A stretch of DNA of 64,000 nt from Oscillospiraceae bacterium (GCA_021771715.1 JAETOO010000001.1:248001-312000); one strand, 5' to 3'; counted from the stretch's first letter, positions 1 through 8,618 are shown. Program-made: numbers and translations. The notes: generated by a model from the sequence alone, not told the origin.

Positions 1-243
1 TTTGTAGCCCTTCGTGTCCGCAACCGAGCCCAGCACCGGCCCGATCAGGGCTACCAGCACCGTCGCGACCGACGCCGCATACCCCCAGTACGCAAGATAA
101 TCCACCTCCGAGATCCCCGCGTTGCCCGCCAGATAATTGAAATAGATCGGGATGATCGTCGAGACCAGCAGAATAAATGCCGAGTTTCCCACGTCATATA
201 AGATCCAGTATTTCTCCAGCTTCGTCAATTTCGTCTTGTCCAT
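1..243 (-). CDS. MFS transporter, UMF1/Atg22-like family (N-terminal part only)
   Basis: Only the first 81 codons lie in the window; the gene runs off the left edge. The translation starts MDKTKLTKLEKYWILYDVGN and holds the YDVGNSAF signature at residues 16-23 that is typical of the UMF1 branch of the major facilitator superfamily, followed by two hydrophobic segments (about residues 22-42 and 52-72) separated by a short loop. The family are integral membrane permeases of poorly known substrate. The ATG is preceded by a strong GGAGGGAG ribosome binding site 8 nt upstream. The substrate cannot be judged from this fragment. Confidence 0.8.
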   Translation of the reverse strand, partial: MDKTKLTKLEKYWILYDVGNSAFILLVSTIIPIYFNYLAGNAGISEVDYLAYWGYAASVATVLVALIGPVLGSVADTKGYK

Positions 244-381
244 AGTTCCCGCTCCCTCCTTTTTCCGTTCATACCACGTTCGATTTTATTCTATCCGACC
301 ATGTCATTTCCGATTATGCTACATTCGATCGTACCTTTTTCGATGATATCCTTTTGAATCGTACCTTTTTAATCACACCTC
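244..381. other. Short AT-rich spacer with loose TTCGAT/ATCGTACC repeats
   Basis: The spacer between the phospholipase-like gene and the transporter contains degenerate copies of TTCGAT and ATCGTACCTTTTT (about 275-375). No gene is visible. It resembles the decayed tandem arrays found beside other genes in this window. Confidence 0.3.
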
Positions 382-1470
382 TCAGCTAAAGGTCCGGTCA
401 AAGCGCTCCGGCAGACGCGCTCCTGTGCACACGCTCTCATCCAGGCACGCGATCATGCGCAGCGCGATCTCCACCGACGCATCGTACCGCAGCTTCAATC
501 CCGCGTTTGACTCGGCACAGTTCGGATTGTCGAAGCGCTGCAGCATCACGCCGTTCAGCTGCGGGTACACACCGGCCAGCTTCATCACCGTGTTGATCAT
601 ATCCTGCTTCAGCGGCTGCGGGGCGGTCAGGAATTTTTTGATCGCCCTCAGATCCTTCAAGGAGCGCCGGATCGTCGCTACCGTCAGATATCGCCTGCCT
701 GTATTTTCGCATTCTCCCGGATCTTCGTTCTCCACAAAGTTTCGGCTGACTCCTTGTTTCCCACTCTCCTCCGGATTTCTGTCCATTCCGAATTCTCTGC
801 TCTCCTCCGCATCCAGGTCATACTCTACCCCCTGGACCTCTTCCTCGGCCCAGGCGCTCTTCTTTCGAAAACGCCTCCGGACCCTGCTCACCCCTGTGAT
901 CTGTGAATCGCGCAGCTGCCAATCCTTCCGCTGCTCCTTTAGCCGGTCTTTCAACCGCTCCACCGCCTCGGGCTCCCGCATTTTCACCGGGTAGAAGGGC
1001 TGGATCGACCGCGCCGTCTCCTCGTCGGTCGGCACGAGCGTATCGAGCGGAAACGCGACCGGATCACGGCCGTCGAGCCGCAGCAGGAGCTTCTCAAACT
1101 CCGCCTCGATTTCCAGATGCTGCACGCCGCTCTCCTGAATCATCTCCTCCACGTACGGATGACACTCGCTGTCGAGAACAAAATGGCACAGGAACCCCAG
1201 CAGGTACGCATACTCTCCGCTGTCCCGGCCCGTCTCCTGTATGACCTTTACCGCATGCCGGAAAAACGGGTATGCCGACACCTGATGCAGATGCTCCCCA
1301 AACCGCACAACCTTGTTGTTCGTGTGCGCTCCGTAGAAAAAGAAAATATCCGGTCCCTGCAGCCCGATCTGATACTGCCTGTCATATTTCTCTATGAGTT
1401 CTCTCAATTCCCCGTCCAGCCGTCCCGACACCTCACGGCCAAACCGCTCATGCGCATACAATGCCGGCAT
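382..1470 (-). CDS. Zinc-dependent phospholipase C family protein
   Basis: This 362-residue protein matches the zinc-dependent phospholipase C/S1-P1 nuclease-like fold by its N-terminal half: MPALYAHERFG, QGPDIFFFYGAH (about residues 38-49) and YLLGFLCHFVLDSECHPYV (about 88-106), which supply the expected spaced His and Asp ligands for zinc. No signal peptide is seen, so an intracellular role is likely and secretion as a toxin is not supported. The middle (about residues 190-260) is a charged, Glu/Arg-rich low-complexity stretch, probably an insertion. The start is supported by GGAGGTGGG just upstream. Substrate is unknown; members of this group in Clostridia are mostly uncharacterised. Confidence 0.7.
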   Translation of the reverse strand: MPALYAHERFGREVSGRLDGELRELIEKYDRQYQIGLQGPDIFFFYGAHTNNKVVRFGEHLHQVSAYPFFRHAVKVIQETGRDSGEYAYLLGFLCHFVLDSECHPYVEEMIQESGVQHLEIEAEFEKLLLRLDGRDPVAFPLDTLVPTDEETARSIQPFYPVKMREPEAVERLKDRLKEQRKDWQLRDSQITGVSRVRRRFRKKSAWAEEEVQGVEYDLDAEESREFGMDRNPEESGKQGVSRNFVENEDPGECENTGRRYLTVATIRRSLKDLRAIKKFLTAPQPLKQDMINTVMKLAGVYPQLNGVMLQRFDNPNCAESNAGLKLRYDASVEIALRMIACLDESVCTGARLPERFDRTFS

Positions 1471-1577
1471 ATTCCCACCTCCGTCTGTCTTTTTCTAACC
1501 AACTCATGCCACCTGGTCCTCATCACTTTTTGCAGGCTGGTTTCTATTTAAGCAATTTTCTCCTATGCCACCGCGTT

Positions 1578-2438
1578 TCAGCTCTCCCCGGCCTCCAGCA
1601 GTGCCGCGTAGATCTCCCGCTTCGACACGCCGCGGTCCTTCGCCGCCTGCTTCATCGCCTCCTTGCGGTCCATGCCCTGCGCGATGTACCGGTCGACGTG
1701 CTCCTGCACGGTCAGCTCCTCGAAGGCTCTGCGCGCCTCCTCCTGCAGCTGGGCACGGCTGCGGCCTTCCATGACAATCACACACTCGCCCTTCGGTTCG
1801 TTCGCCTCATAATACGCGGCCGCCTCCCGCAGCGTCGTCAGAAAAACCGTCTCATGCTTCTTCGTCAGCTCCCGGCAGACCGTGATCCGCCGGTCTCCCA
1901 GCGCTTCCAAAAGCTCACCGAGCGTCCGGACCAGCCGGTGCGGCGCCTCATACAGAATCGTCGTGCGCGTCTCTTCCTTCAGCTCCTCCAAAATCTGCTG
2001 CCGCTCCTTTTTCTCCGAGGGAAGAAACGCCTCGAAGCAGAAGCGCCTCGTCGCAAGCCCCGAGAGCGTCAGCGCCGTCACGCACGCGCACGCTCCCGGC
2101 AGCGACGTCACCTCGATCCCCGCCTCATAGGAAAGCCGCACCAGCTCCTCCCCCGGGTCGGAGATCCCCGGCGTCCCGGCGTCCGTGATCAGCGCCACGT
2201 TCTGCCCGGAGAGCATTTTTCCGATCAGCACATGCGCCTTCTCGATCTTATTATATTCATGGTAGCTCGTCATCGGCGTATGGATCTCAAAATGATTCAG
2301 CAGCCGGATGCTGTTGCGCGTATCCTCTGCCGCGATCAGATCGACCTCCTTCAAGGTGCGGATCACCCGCAGCGTGATATCCTCCAGATTCCCGATCGGA
2401 GTCGCACACAAGTACAGCCTTCCTCTCTCTTTGTCCAT
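1578..2438 (-). CDS. rsmI: 16S rRNA (cytidine(1402)-2'-O)-methyltransferase RsmI
   Basis: The 286-residue product has the tetrapyrrole-methylase-like fold of RsmI: LYLCATPIGNLEDITLR near the N-terminus, AAEDTRNSIRLLNHF (about 37-51) and LITDAGTPGISDPGEELV (about 85-102), then a C-terminal helical domain. RsmI transfers a methyl group from S-adenosylmethionine to the 2'-O of C1402 in the decoding centre of 16S rRNA. Length is normal for the family. The start has GGGAGG upstream. It is the last gene of a leftward operon holB-ricT-trmN6-rsmI, an arrangement well known in Firmicutes (Bacillus yabC beside yabB), and follows trmN6 by 16 bp. Confidence 0.96.
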   Translation of the reverse strand: MDKERGRLYLCATPIGNLEDITLRVIRTLKEVDLIAAEDTRNSIRLLNHFEIHTPMTSYHEYNKIEKAHVLIGKMLSGQNVALITDAGTPGISDPGEELVRLSYEAGIEVTSLPGACACVTALTLSGLATRRFCFEAFLPSEKKERQQILEELKEETRTTILYEAPHRLVRTLGELLEALGDRRITVCRELTKKHETVFLTTLREAAAYYEANEPKGECVIVMEGRSRAQLQEEARRAFEELTVQEHVDRYIAQGMDRKEAMKQAAKDRGVSKREIYAALLEAGES

Positions 2439-2454
2439 CTCATCCTCCCTGCCC

Positions 2455-3189
2455 TCAATACCCGTACAGCTCCGTGATCTCTCTGCAGTACACGCCCGGC
2501 CGCTCGTACACGATCAGCGGTTTCTCGACCGTCATCCGCGGCCTCCCGCCGCGCACGGCCTCGATCAGCACCATGTTCGGCTCCCGGTCGACGTACGGGT
2601 ACACGAGCTGCATCCGCTTCGGCTCCAGGTGGTAGTCCGAGAGCGTCCGGATAATCTCTGCGAGCCGGAACGGCCGGTGTACCAGATAAAACCGCCCGCC
2701 GCTCTTCACAAGTTTCGCCGCCGCGCGCACGACATCCTCGAAGGTGCACAGGATCTCATGGCGGGCCGCAGCCTTCTCCACGTCCGGATTCACCAGGCCA
2801 TGCTGTCCGATCATGTACGGAGGATTCGAGGTCACCACATCAAAGGAAGCCGGAGCAAACAGTTCTCCGGCCTCCTTAATGTCGCCCCGGACGATCTCCA
2901 GCCTCTCCTCCAGCCCATTCAAGGCCACACTTCTGCGCGCCATGTCCACACTCGTCTCCGAGATCTCCAGCCCCGTAAAATGCTTCCCTGCCGTCTTTGC
3001 CGCGAGCAGAATCGGAATGATGCCGGTCCCGGTCCCAAGGTCGAGCACACGCTCGCCCTCCTTCACCTTCGCGAAACCGGATAGCAGCACAGCATCCATC
3101 CCGAAGCAGAACAGTTTCTCATTCTGTATGATCCGGTACCCGTTTCTCTGCAGCTCGTCGATCCGCTCGCCCTCGCGCAGCTCTGTCAT
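2455..3189 (-). CDS. trmN6: tRNA1(Val) (adenine(37)-N6)-methyltransferase-like protein
   Basis: The 244-residue protein is a class I methyltransferase: motif I LDLGTGTGIIPILLA (about residues 50-64) binds S-adenosylmethionine and the NPPY tetrad (about 119-122) is the signature of enzymes methylating exocyclic amines such as adenine N6. It belongs to the TrmN6/YabB group, which modifies tRNA. Its position directly after ricT (8 bp) and before rsmI is the conserved Firmicute order. The ribosome binding site is weak (AGGGAC), consistent with translational coupling to ricT. The exact tRNA target in this organism is inferred from family membership only. Confidence 0.92.
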   Translation of the reverse strand: MTELREGERIDELQRNGYRIIQNEKLFCFGMDAVLLSGFAKVKEGERVLDLGTGTGIIPILLAAKTAGKHFTGLEISETSVDMARRSVALNGLEERLEIVRGDIKEAGELFAPASFDVVTSNPPYMIGQHGLVNPDVEKAAARHEILCTFEDVVRAAAKLVKSGGRFYLVHRPFRLAEIIRTLSDYHLEPKRMQLVYPYVDREPNMVLIEAVRGGRPRMTVEKPLIVYERPGVYCREITELYGY

Positions 3190-3197
3190 ATTCGTCC

Positions 3198-4502
3198 CTA
3201 TCCCTTCCGTTCCCGTTTTTCTGATACCTCAGAGCCCTTTTGCTCCTTCGCGCTCGAGCCGTTCCTCTCTCTGCGCTCGCCAGCACCGCCTCTCCTGCGC
3301 TCACGCTCACCGGCACTGCCTTTCTCTGCTCGCTCACGCTCACCGGCACTGCCTTTCTCTCTGCGCTCGCCTGATTCCTTCGCGAAACCGCCGCTCTTCT
3401 CTCCACGCTCGCCCGGCTCTTTCGAGGACGCACCGCCCTTCTCTCCACGCTCGCCCGGCTCTTTCGAGGACGCACCGCCCTTCTCTCCACGCTCGCCTGC
3501 CTCTTTTGCGGAACCGCCGCCGCGCTCTCCACGCTCGCCTGGCTCTTTTGAGGACACACCGCCCTTCTCTCCGCGCTCACCCGGCTCCTTTGCGGAACCG
3601 CCGCCCTTCTCTCCACGCTCGCTCGGCTCTTTCGAGGACGCACCGCCCTTCTCTGCTCGCTCGCCCTTGCCGCCCTTTTCCTTGCGGCGTCTCGGTTTGA
3701 ACTTCAATTCCTTCACATCGTACTCGCGCAGCTCCTTCTCATCCCCTGACTCGATGAGCACCTTCACCTTCTGGCGCAGCACATTGACACTGTGCACCTC
3801 GCCCTTGACTCCATCCGCCGTCAGCACCGCATCTCCGGGATTCGGGAGCTTGCTGTTGAGATACTCGTACGTGTCCTCCTCATTTTTCAGACAGCACATC
3901 AACCTGCCGCAAACGCCCGATATTTTCGTCGGGTTCAGAGAGAGATTCTGCTCCTTCGCCATCTTGATGGATACCGGCGCGAAATCCGAGAGAAACGAAT
4001 TGCAGCAGAGCACGCGCCCGCAGATTCCGATTCCTCCCAGGATCTTCGTCTCATCGCGCACCCCGATCTGCCGCAGCTCGATCCGCATCTTGAAGACCGC
4101 GGCGAGGTCCTTGACCAGATCGCGGAAATCAATCCGCCCGTCCGCCGTAAAATAGAAGAGCACCTTGTTGTTGTCAAACGTATATTCCGCGTCAATCAGC
4201 TTCATGTCCAGGTTGTGTCTGCGGATTTTCTCGTTGCAGATGCGCAGGGCCTCCCTCTCTCTGGCGCGGTTCTTCTGCGCGCGCGCGTCATCCTCCGGCG
4301 TAGCGACACGCAGGACGGACTTGAGCGGCTGAAACACCTTGTCCTCCCCGACCTCGCGGATCCCGCCGATCGCGGTCCCGTACTCGACCCCGCGCGCAGT
4401 CTCCACAATCACGTGGTCTCCCGCCTTGATCTTATAATTCTTCGGGTCAAAATAATATACCTTCCCCGCATTCCGAAACCTGACTCCAATTATTTTAACC
4501 AT
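3198..4502 (-). CDS. ricT: PSP1 domain protein RicT (YaaT) with repeat-expanded C-terminal tail
   Basis: Residues 1-270 match RicT/YaaT: the PSP1 domain (about 60-147) and the cysteine-rich segment with GICGRVLCC, SGVCGRLMCC and neighbouring Cys (about 157-205). In Bacillus RicT joins RicA and RicF in a complex carrying iron-sulfur clusters that aids RNase Y-dependent mRNA processing and affects sporulation. The gene overlaps holB by 8 bp and has AAGGAG before the ATG. The oddity is the tail: residues about 280-434 are low complexity, built of 42-bp (14-residue) units such as GERGEKGGASSKEP, repeated about eight times and then decaying to Glu/Arg-rich sequence. Typical RicT lacks such a tail. 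Confidence 0.93.
   Translation of the reverse strand: MVKIIGVRFRNAGKVYYFDPKNYKIKAGDHVIVETARGVEYGTAIGGIREVGEDKVFQPLKSVLRVATPEDDARAQKNRAREREALRICNEKIRRHNLDMKLIDAEYTFDNNKVLFYFTADGRIDFRDLVKDLAAVFKMRIELRQIGVRDETKILGGIGICGRVLCCNSFLSDFAPVSIKMAKEQNLSLNPTKISGVCGRLMCCLKNEEDTYEYLNSKLPNPGDAVLTADGVKGEVHSVNVLRQKVKVLIESGDEKELREYDVKELKFKPRRRKEKGGKGERAEKGGASSKEPSERGEKGGGSAKEPGERGEKGGVSSKEPGERGERGGGSAKEAGERGEKGGASSKEPGERGEKGGASSKEPGERGEKSGGFAKESGERREKGSAGERERAEKGSAGERERRRGGAGERRERNGSSAKEQKGSEVSEKRERKG
3290..3665 (-). repeat. In-frame 42-bp tandem array in the 3' part of ricT
   Basis: Between about 3290 and 3665 the coding sequence consists of consecutive 42-bp units (each carrying CTCTCCACGCTCGCC or a close variant on the plus strand), plus shorter decayed units toward the stop. 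The period is a multiple of three, so copy-number changes would lengthen or shorten a charged Gly/Glu/Lys/Ser tail without breaking the frame. Confidence 0.85.
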
Positions 4503-5493
4503 GTATATTCTCCTTTATGACGAGGAACAGAAGCTCCATCGTCAAATCAAAATTTACATTTGCGGCGAGGCGCGCCTTCGCGGTCTCGATCGCCTTCATG
4601 ACCTCCTCCACGCCTTCGTAGGAACAGATCTTCACGGTCTCGCGGATCGTGCGCAGCTCATCCTTGAAAATGATGCCGTTCACATCGCGCGTCGCCTTAA
4701 AATACACCATATCGCGATACCACAGAGCGAGAATGTCCAGATAGTCCTGTATGGATATCTTGTAATCCTGCACCTCCCGCACATAGTCGATGATCTCGCT
4801 GATCTCCATCCGCCCCGCGCTGCGGATCAGCTTCATCGCCGAGGACTTGATCGCATTGAAATCCTCCGACGAGGCGAGCCGCACCGCCTTTCCGATATTG
4901 CCCTGCGCAAACGCCGCGCAGATATCCGCCTCGTAATCCGGGATCTGAATCTCCTCCATCAGATACGCTTTGACCTGCGCATCCGGAACCGGCTTGAGCG
5001 AGAGCAATACACACCGCGAGCGGATTGTGTCGAGAAACACCTGCTCATTCGTGGCGAGCAGCAGGATCACCGCGTACTCAGGCGGCTCCTCGATCGTCTT
5101 GAGGATCGCGTTCTGCGCCTGCACGGTCAGCTTCTCGGCCTCCGGTATGATGTAGATCTTATATTTTCCATTGTAGGGACGAATCTGCACATCGCCCACA
5201 AGCTGCTCTCGGACGTCCTCGACGCCGATGCTGTTCGGCTTCTCATGCCTGACATGAATGATGTCCGGATGGTTGCCGCTCATGGCCTGGCGGCAGGAAT
5301 GACAGTGACCGCACGGCGGCTCCGATCCGTCCGTGCACTGCAGCGCCATCGCAAACGCATCCGCCAGCCGCTGCTTCCCGGTGCCCTTATCCCCGCTGAA
5401 AATATACGCGTGGCTCACCTTCCCGGTCCGCATCGCCTGCGTCAGATGCCCAATCTCACGCTCACGCCCGATAATATCCTTAAATCCTGCCAT
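4495..5493 (-). CDS. holB: DNA polymerase III delta' subunit
   Basis: The 332-residue protein is a clamp-loader AAA+ subunit: degenerate P-loop SGDKGTGKQRLA (about 34-45, with Gln where Ser/Thr is usual), four zinc-ligand cysteines in CTDGSEPPCGHCHSC (about 53-67), the TIEEPPEYAVILLLATNE segment (about 134-151) and the SRC motif (about 160). The altered P-loop agrees with delta' not hydrolysing ATP itself. In the replisome it helps load the beta sliding clamp. It is the first gene of the leftward holB-ricT-trmN6-rsmI operon and its promoter is visible at 5589-5617. The start has GGAGGG upstream. Confidence 0.95.
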   Translation of the reverse strand: MAGFKDIIGREREIGHLTQAMRTGKVSHAYIFSGDKGTGKQRLADAFAMALQCTDGSEPPCGHCHSCRQAMSGNHPDIIHVRHEKPNSIGVEDVREQLVGDVQIRPYNGKYKIYIIPEAEKLTVQAQNAILKTIEEPPEYAVILLLATNEQVFLDTIRSRCVLLSLKPVPDAQVKAYLMEEIQIPDYEADICAAFAQGNIGKAVRLASSEDFNAIKSSAMKLIRSAGRMEISEIIDYVREVQDYKISIQDYLDILALWYRDMVYFKATRDVNGIIFKDELRTIRETVKICSYEGVEEVMKAIETAKARLAANVNFDLTMELLFLVIKENIHG

Positions 5494-5588
5494 CCTTGTC
5501 CCTCCTTCATTGTCCCCGCGCGGACACCGAATGCCCGCCGCCCCAAAAGGGCTGCACTGCCGCAGAGGACTTTGGCAATACTCAAATT

Positions 5589-5617
5589 AGTATAGCATAA
5601 ATTCTATGGGCTGTGAA
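5589..5617 (-). promoter_or_regulatory. Sigma-A-type promoter of the holB operon
   Basis: On the minus strand TTCACA (5612-5617) is followed after 17 bp by TATACT (5589-5594), and the -10 is extended (TGCTATACT). It lies about 95 bp upstream of the holB start and nothing else on that strand intervenes. Confidence 0.7.
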
Positions 5618-5741
5618 GTTAAAAAACCAGCAGCGGAGCATTTCGGGCGGCAGAAAATTTCGGACAGCGGACTCTTCCGGGCGGCAAAGCAGGTGGGCTA
5701 TCCCGCTATTTAAATATGGTCTGGCCTTTGGCGCCGTAACC

Positions 5742-5750
5742 TGCTACAAT
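5742..5750 (+). promoter_or_regulatory. Extended -10 promoter for the PHP-domain gene
   Basis: The plus strand carries TGCTACAAT, an extended -10, about 80 bp upstream of the ATG at 5830. No convincing -35 was found. It is divergent from the holB promoter; the 336-bp spacer 5494-5829 otherwise shows no gene. Confidence 0.45.
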
Positions 5751-5829
5751 GACAGGAGAGTCAAATATCCATACAGGCTACCTGGCTCGTTGCTCGCGGA
5801 AATATACGTTGATTGATCGGAGGATCGCC

Positions 5830-6807
5830 ATGAGAAAAGAACTGTTTGCAAAAACCGGAAACTGGTACAAGGGAAATCTGCACTCGCACACGACCAACTC
5901 GGACGGAAGGCTGACGCCCGCGGAGGCCGTGAAGCTCTACAAGAGCTACGGCTACCACTTTCTGTGTCTCAGCGAGCACGATGTCTTCACTGATCTGAGG
6001 GCGCAGTTTGACAGCAGGGAGTTCATTCTGCTCCCGGGTGTGGAGGCGTCCGCGACGCTTCTCGGTGACAGCGGGGCAACCGCGAAAAAGACGCACCACA
6101 TCCACGGCATCCTGGGCACACAGTCCATGCAGAAAGCCGCGGGATCTCACGTGTTCCGGCACGGAGAGCGGCTCACTCCGCCGGTCTACACCGGGGAATG
6201 GAACGGGCTGGAGGTGGCGCAGCGCCTCAGTGACAGCCTGCGGGAAAAGGGCTGCTTTACGACGTACAATCACCCGGCGTGGTCTCGGGTGGAGACGGAC
6301 GAGGTCGTGGGGCTCCGGAATATCTGGGCCGTGGAAATCTACAATTACGGGACGGTCGTCGAATGCGGGGAGGGCTATGACAGCGTGTTCTGGGAGGCCA
6401 TGCTCCGCAAGGGCACGCACGTCTGCGGCTTCGCCTCGGACGACAACCACAATCCGGGCCGCTTCTTCGACAGCCTGGGCGGCTACGTCATGGTCCGCTC
6501 CGAGGAACTCTCCCACGAGGCGATCGTGAAACACCTGCTCGCGGGGGACTACTATTTTTCCGCGGGGCCGCGGATTTTCCAGTGGGGGATCGAGGAGAAC
6601 CGCGTCTTCGTGGAGTGCTCGGATGTGGCGCGAATCAATTTCATCGCGGGCGGTGCCGTGGGGCGCAGCGAGACGGTGCTCCGGCATGTGGACCCACTGA
6701 AGGGCGCGTACCACGAGCTGCGCGGCGATGAGACGTACGTGCGCGTCGAGTGTGTCGATGACAGAGGACAGACCGCCTGGACGAATCCGCTGTGGCTGCG
6801 CGACTGA
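5830..6807 (+). CDS. PHP-domain metal-dependent phosphoesterase
   Basis: The 325-residue protein opens with the PHP (polymerase and histidinol phosphatase) metal-binding signature NLHSHTTNSDGRLTPAEA (about residues 13-30; HxH plus Asp), followed by CLSEHDVF (about 47-54), LLPGVEAS (about 67-74), FTTYNHPAWS and FASDDNHNP (about 202-210), all expected ligand positions of this fold. Such enzymes hydrolyse phosphoesters, often nucleotides or sugar phosphates; the substrate here is unknown. No signal peptide is present. The ATG at 5830 is chosen because CGGAGG stands 6 nt upstream; an in-frame upstream ATG at 5749 has no ribosome binding site. Confidence 0.85.
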   Translation: MRKELFAKTGNWYKGNLHSHTTNSDGRLTPAEAVKLYKSYGYHFLCLSEHDVFTDLRAQFDSREFILLPGVEASATLLGDSGATAKKTHHIHGILGTQSMQKAAGSHVFRHGERLTPPVYTGEWNGLEVAQRLSDSLREKGCFTTYNHPAWSRVETDEVVGLRNIWAVEIYNYGTVVECGEGYDSVFWEAMLRKGTHVCGFASDDNHNPGRFFDSLGGYVMVRSEELSHEAIVKHLLAGDYYFSAGPRIFQWGIEENRVFVECSDVARINFIAGGAVGRSETVLRHVDPLKGAYHELRGDETYVRVECVDDRGQTAWTNPLWLRD

Positions 6808-6912
6808 CCTGAGAAACCCCGGCGCCCTGCGCGCCTTCCACCACGAATTTAGGACAAGCGGCACATGATTCTCGGATTTTTGGAAATGAATGAAATTATC
6901 GGAGGAAAGAGG
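6808..6912. other. Spacer downstream of the PHP gene
   Basis: This stretch ends in a strong GGAGG at 6901-6905, which sits 7 nt before a small open frame at 6913. No terminator with a T-run is evident after the PHP gene. Confidence 0.3.
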
Positions 6913-7017
6913 ATGGCCAAAATTCCGGCTCCATCTCCGGAAAATTCGTCTTTCAGACTAAATACTGGCACTCAGCAATATTTCTGTATCTCTGTGAGGA
7001 TTTCATATGTCAGATAA
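6913..7017 (+). CDS. Possible 34-residue leader peptide overlapping the next gene
   Basis: An ATG at 6913 with an excellent ribosome binding site (GGAGGAAAGAGG) opens a 34-codon frame, starting MAKIPAPSPENSS, whose stop codon at 7015-7017 lies just past the ATG of the exporter-like gene at 7007 in another frame (11-bp overlap). This geometry would couple translation of the two. No known family was recognised and the peptide is short, so it may be a chance frame; the strength of the Shine-Dalgarno sequence is the main support. Confidence 0.35.
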   Translation: MAKIPAPSPENSSFRLNTGTQQYFCISVRISYVR

Positions 7018-7975
7018 ATTAGAAAAAAAACTTCTGCTCGCCGGCAAGATTGCCCTGGGAAGCAGTCTTGCCATCTACACGGCGGAACTCCTGCAGCTTC
7101 AGTTCTCGGCCTCCGCGGGGATCGTCGCCATGCTGACGCTGATCACCACCAAAAAAGGGACGGTCCGGCTCTCCGCATTCCGGCTGCTCTCCTTCGCTCT
7201 GACCTCCGTTCTGGCCTGGGTCACTTTCGTGCCGATTCAATGCGAGTGGATCGCCTACGGCGTCTTCATCTTCGTCCTCGTCCTCCTGTCCGAGGCCGGC
7301 AACTGGCGCGCCACACTCTCCGTCAACGCGGTGATCGGCACCCACTTTCTGATGACCGGCACGTACACTCCGGCCTTTTTTCTGAATGAATTCCTGCTCG
7401 TGGCCATCGGCGTCCTCTTCGCGTTCGTGCTGAATCTCTTCCACAATAACTATGGGCAGAAGGAACGGCTTCAGGAGAGTATCCACGAGATCGAGGGGCA
7501 GATCCAGCGAATCCTCGAGGGAATCGCCGCGTACCTCTCGCAGACGCCCCAGGACAAAAGCGTGTGGACCGAGATCTCACGGCTGGAGCGGCGGCTCCAG
7601 ACGCTCATACAGGATGCCTGTGAGTACGAGGGAAATACCTTCGGGAAGGAGGCCGCATATTTTTCGAGATATTTTGAGATGCGCCTGAGTCAGTGCCAGA
7701 TTCTGCACAGCCTGCACCAGGAAATGGGCAAAATGAGGACGATGCCCCGGCAGGCCGAGATCATCGTCCAGTATATCCTCTATCTGACAGCTTTCGTCAC
7801 AGAGCTCAACGAGCCGACGCCCCAGCTGGCGTACCTCGAGGACCTGTTTGCGAAAATGAAGCGAGAGCCGCTCCCCACAAGCAGAGAAGAATTCGAGAGC
7901 CGCGCCATGCTCTACCACATCCTCATGGATCTGGAGGAGTTTCTGCTCGTCAAGGCGCGGTTTGTGAAGGAGTGA
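7007..7975 (+). CDS. Aromatic acid exporter family (ArAE-like) membrane protein
   Basis: The 322-residue protein has four to five membrane segments in the first 145 residues (for example ITTKKGTVRLSAFRLLSFAL about 45-64 and a hydrophobic run at 120-145) and a soluble, mostly helical C-terminal half of about 175 residues. This is the layout of the Gram-positive aromatic acid exporter family (ArAE_1 with its C-terminal domain, formerly DUF939). Transport substrate is unproven for most members. The start has GAGGA 8 nt upstream and overlaps a possible leader peptide. It is convergent with the guanylate kinase gene. Confidence 0.8.
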   Translation: MSDKLEKKLLLAGKIALGSSLAIYTAELLQLQFSASAGIVAMLTLITTKKGTVRLSAFRLLSFALTSVLAWVTFVPIQCEWIAYGVFIFVLVLLSEAGNWRATLSVNAVIGTHFLMTGTYTPAFFLNEFLLVAIGVLFAFVLNLFHNNYGQKERLQESIHEIEGQIQRILEGIAAYLSQTPQDKSVWTEISRLERRLQTLIQDACEYEGNTFGKEAAYFSRYFEMRLSQCQILHSLHQEMGKMRTMPRQAEIIVQYILYLTAFVTELNEPTPQLAYLEDLFAKMKREPLPTSREEFESRAMLYHILMDLEEFLLVKARFVKE

Positions 7976-7997
7976 GCGATCTCTTTTCCGTCACGGC

Positions 7998-8015
7998 AGG
8001 GCTTTCCGCAGCCCT
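7998..8015. terminator. Short hairpin between convergent genes
   Basis: AGGGCT (7998-8003) and AGCCCT (8010-8015) form a 6-bp stem with a 6-nt loop in the 39-bp gap between two converging genes. There is no clear T-run on either side, so this is a weak bidirectional terminator candidate. Confidence 0.35.
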
Positions 8016-8605
8016 TACAACTGCTCCCGGATATAGTGTTCGATTGCCCTGATGCAGTCCCGGCACTCTCCGTCGTTCGCGAACCGGCGCGTGATCCCGG
8101 CCTGCGCGATCTTCTCCTCGGTGAAATCTTCCTCATCCGCCACATATCTGCGGCAGACTTCCTTGTAGTTCGGCGTCGCCTGTGCCTCCTCCCGGCGGAT
8201 CGCGCGCAGCAGCCGCTCCCGGTCGCCGACCTCAATGTAGATCGGGAGCACGCGATCCTCCCCATAGTACGATTTCAGCTTGCGGAAGGATTCGAGCGTG
8301 CCGACCGCGAGGTAATTCTGTCGCGCAAGGTCGATCGCCTCCGTGTCCGCCGTAAAATAGTACCACGGGCCGCACACGGAAGGATACACGCGCAGCTCAA
8401 TCACGCTGCCCTCCTGCTGCATCCGGTGCAACGTGTCCTCTGTCACAAAATGGTACTGCACTCCGTCCGCCTCATTCGCGCGGATCGGGCGCGTCGTGTA
8501 TGTCACGACCGGTTCAAGGCCCAGATGTGCGCGGGCGAGCAGATCGGCGTAGATTGTGTCCTTTCCTGATGAACTTTTTCCCATAATATAAAATAGTTTT
8601 CCCAT
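8015..8605 (-). CDS. gmk: Guanylate kinase
   Basis: The 196-residue protein has the P-loop GKSSSGKDT (about residues 9-17), the TYTTRPIRANEADGVQYHFV GMP-binding segment (about 36-55, with the Arg and Tyr that contact GMP) and normal guanylate kinase length. It phosphorylates GMP to GDP. The P-loop reads SSSGKDT rather than the usual PSGxGKST, so it belongs to a divergent clostridial group often found with an Orn/Lys/Arg decarboxylase gene, as here. AGGAG precedes the ATG and a hairpin (8619-8645) stands immediately upstream of it. Confidence 0.85.
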   Translation of the reverse strand: MGKLFYIMGKSSSGKDTIYADLLARAHLGLEPVVTYTTRPIRANEADGVQYHFVTEDTLHRMQQEGSVIELRVYPSVCGPWYYFTADTEAIDLARQNYLAVGTLESFRKLKSYYGEDRVLPIYIEVGDRERLLRAIRREEAQATPNYKEVCRRYVADEEDFTEEKIAQAGITRRFANDGECRDCIRAIEHYIREQL

Positions 8606-8618
8606 TGTGTTCTCCTGA

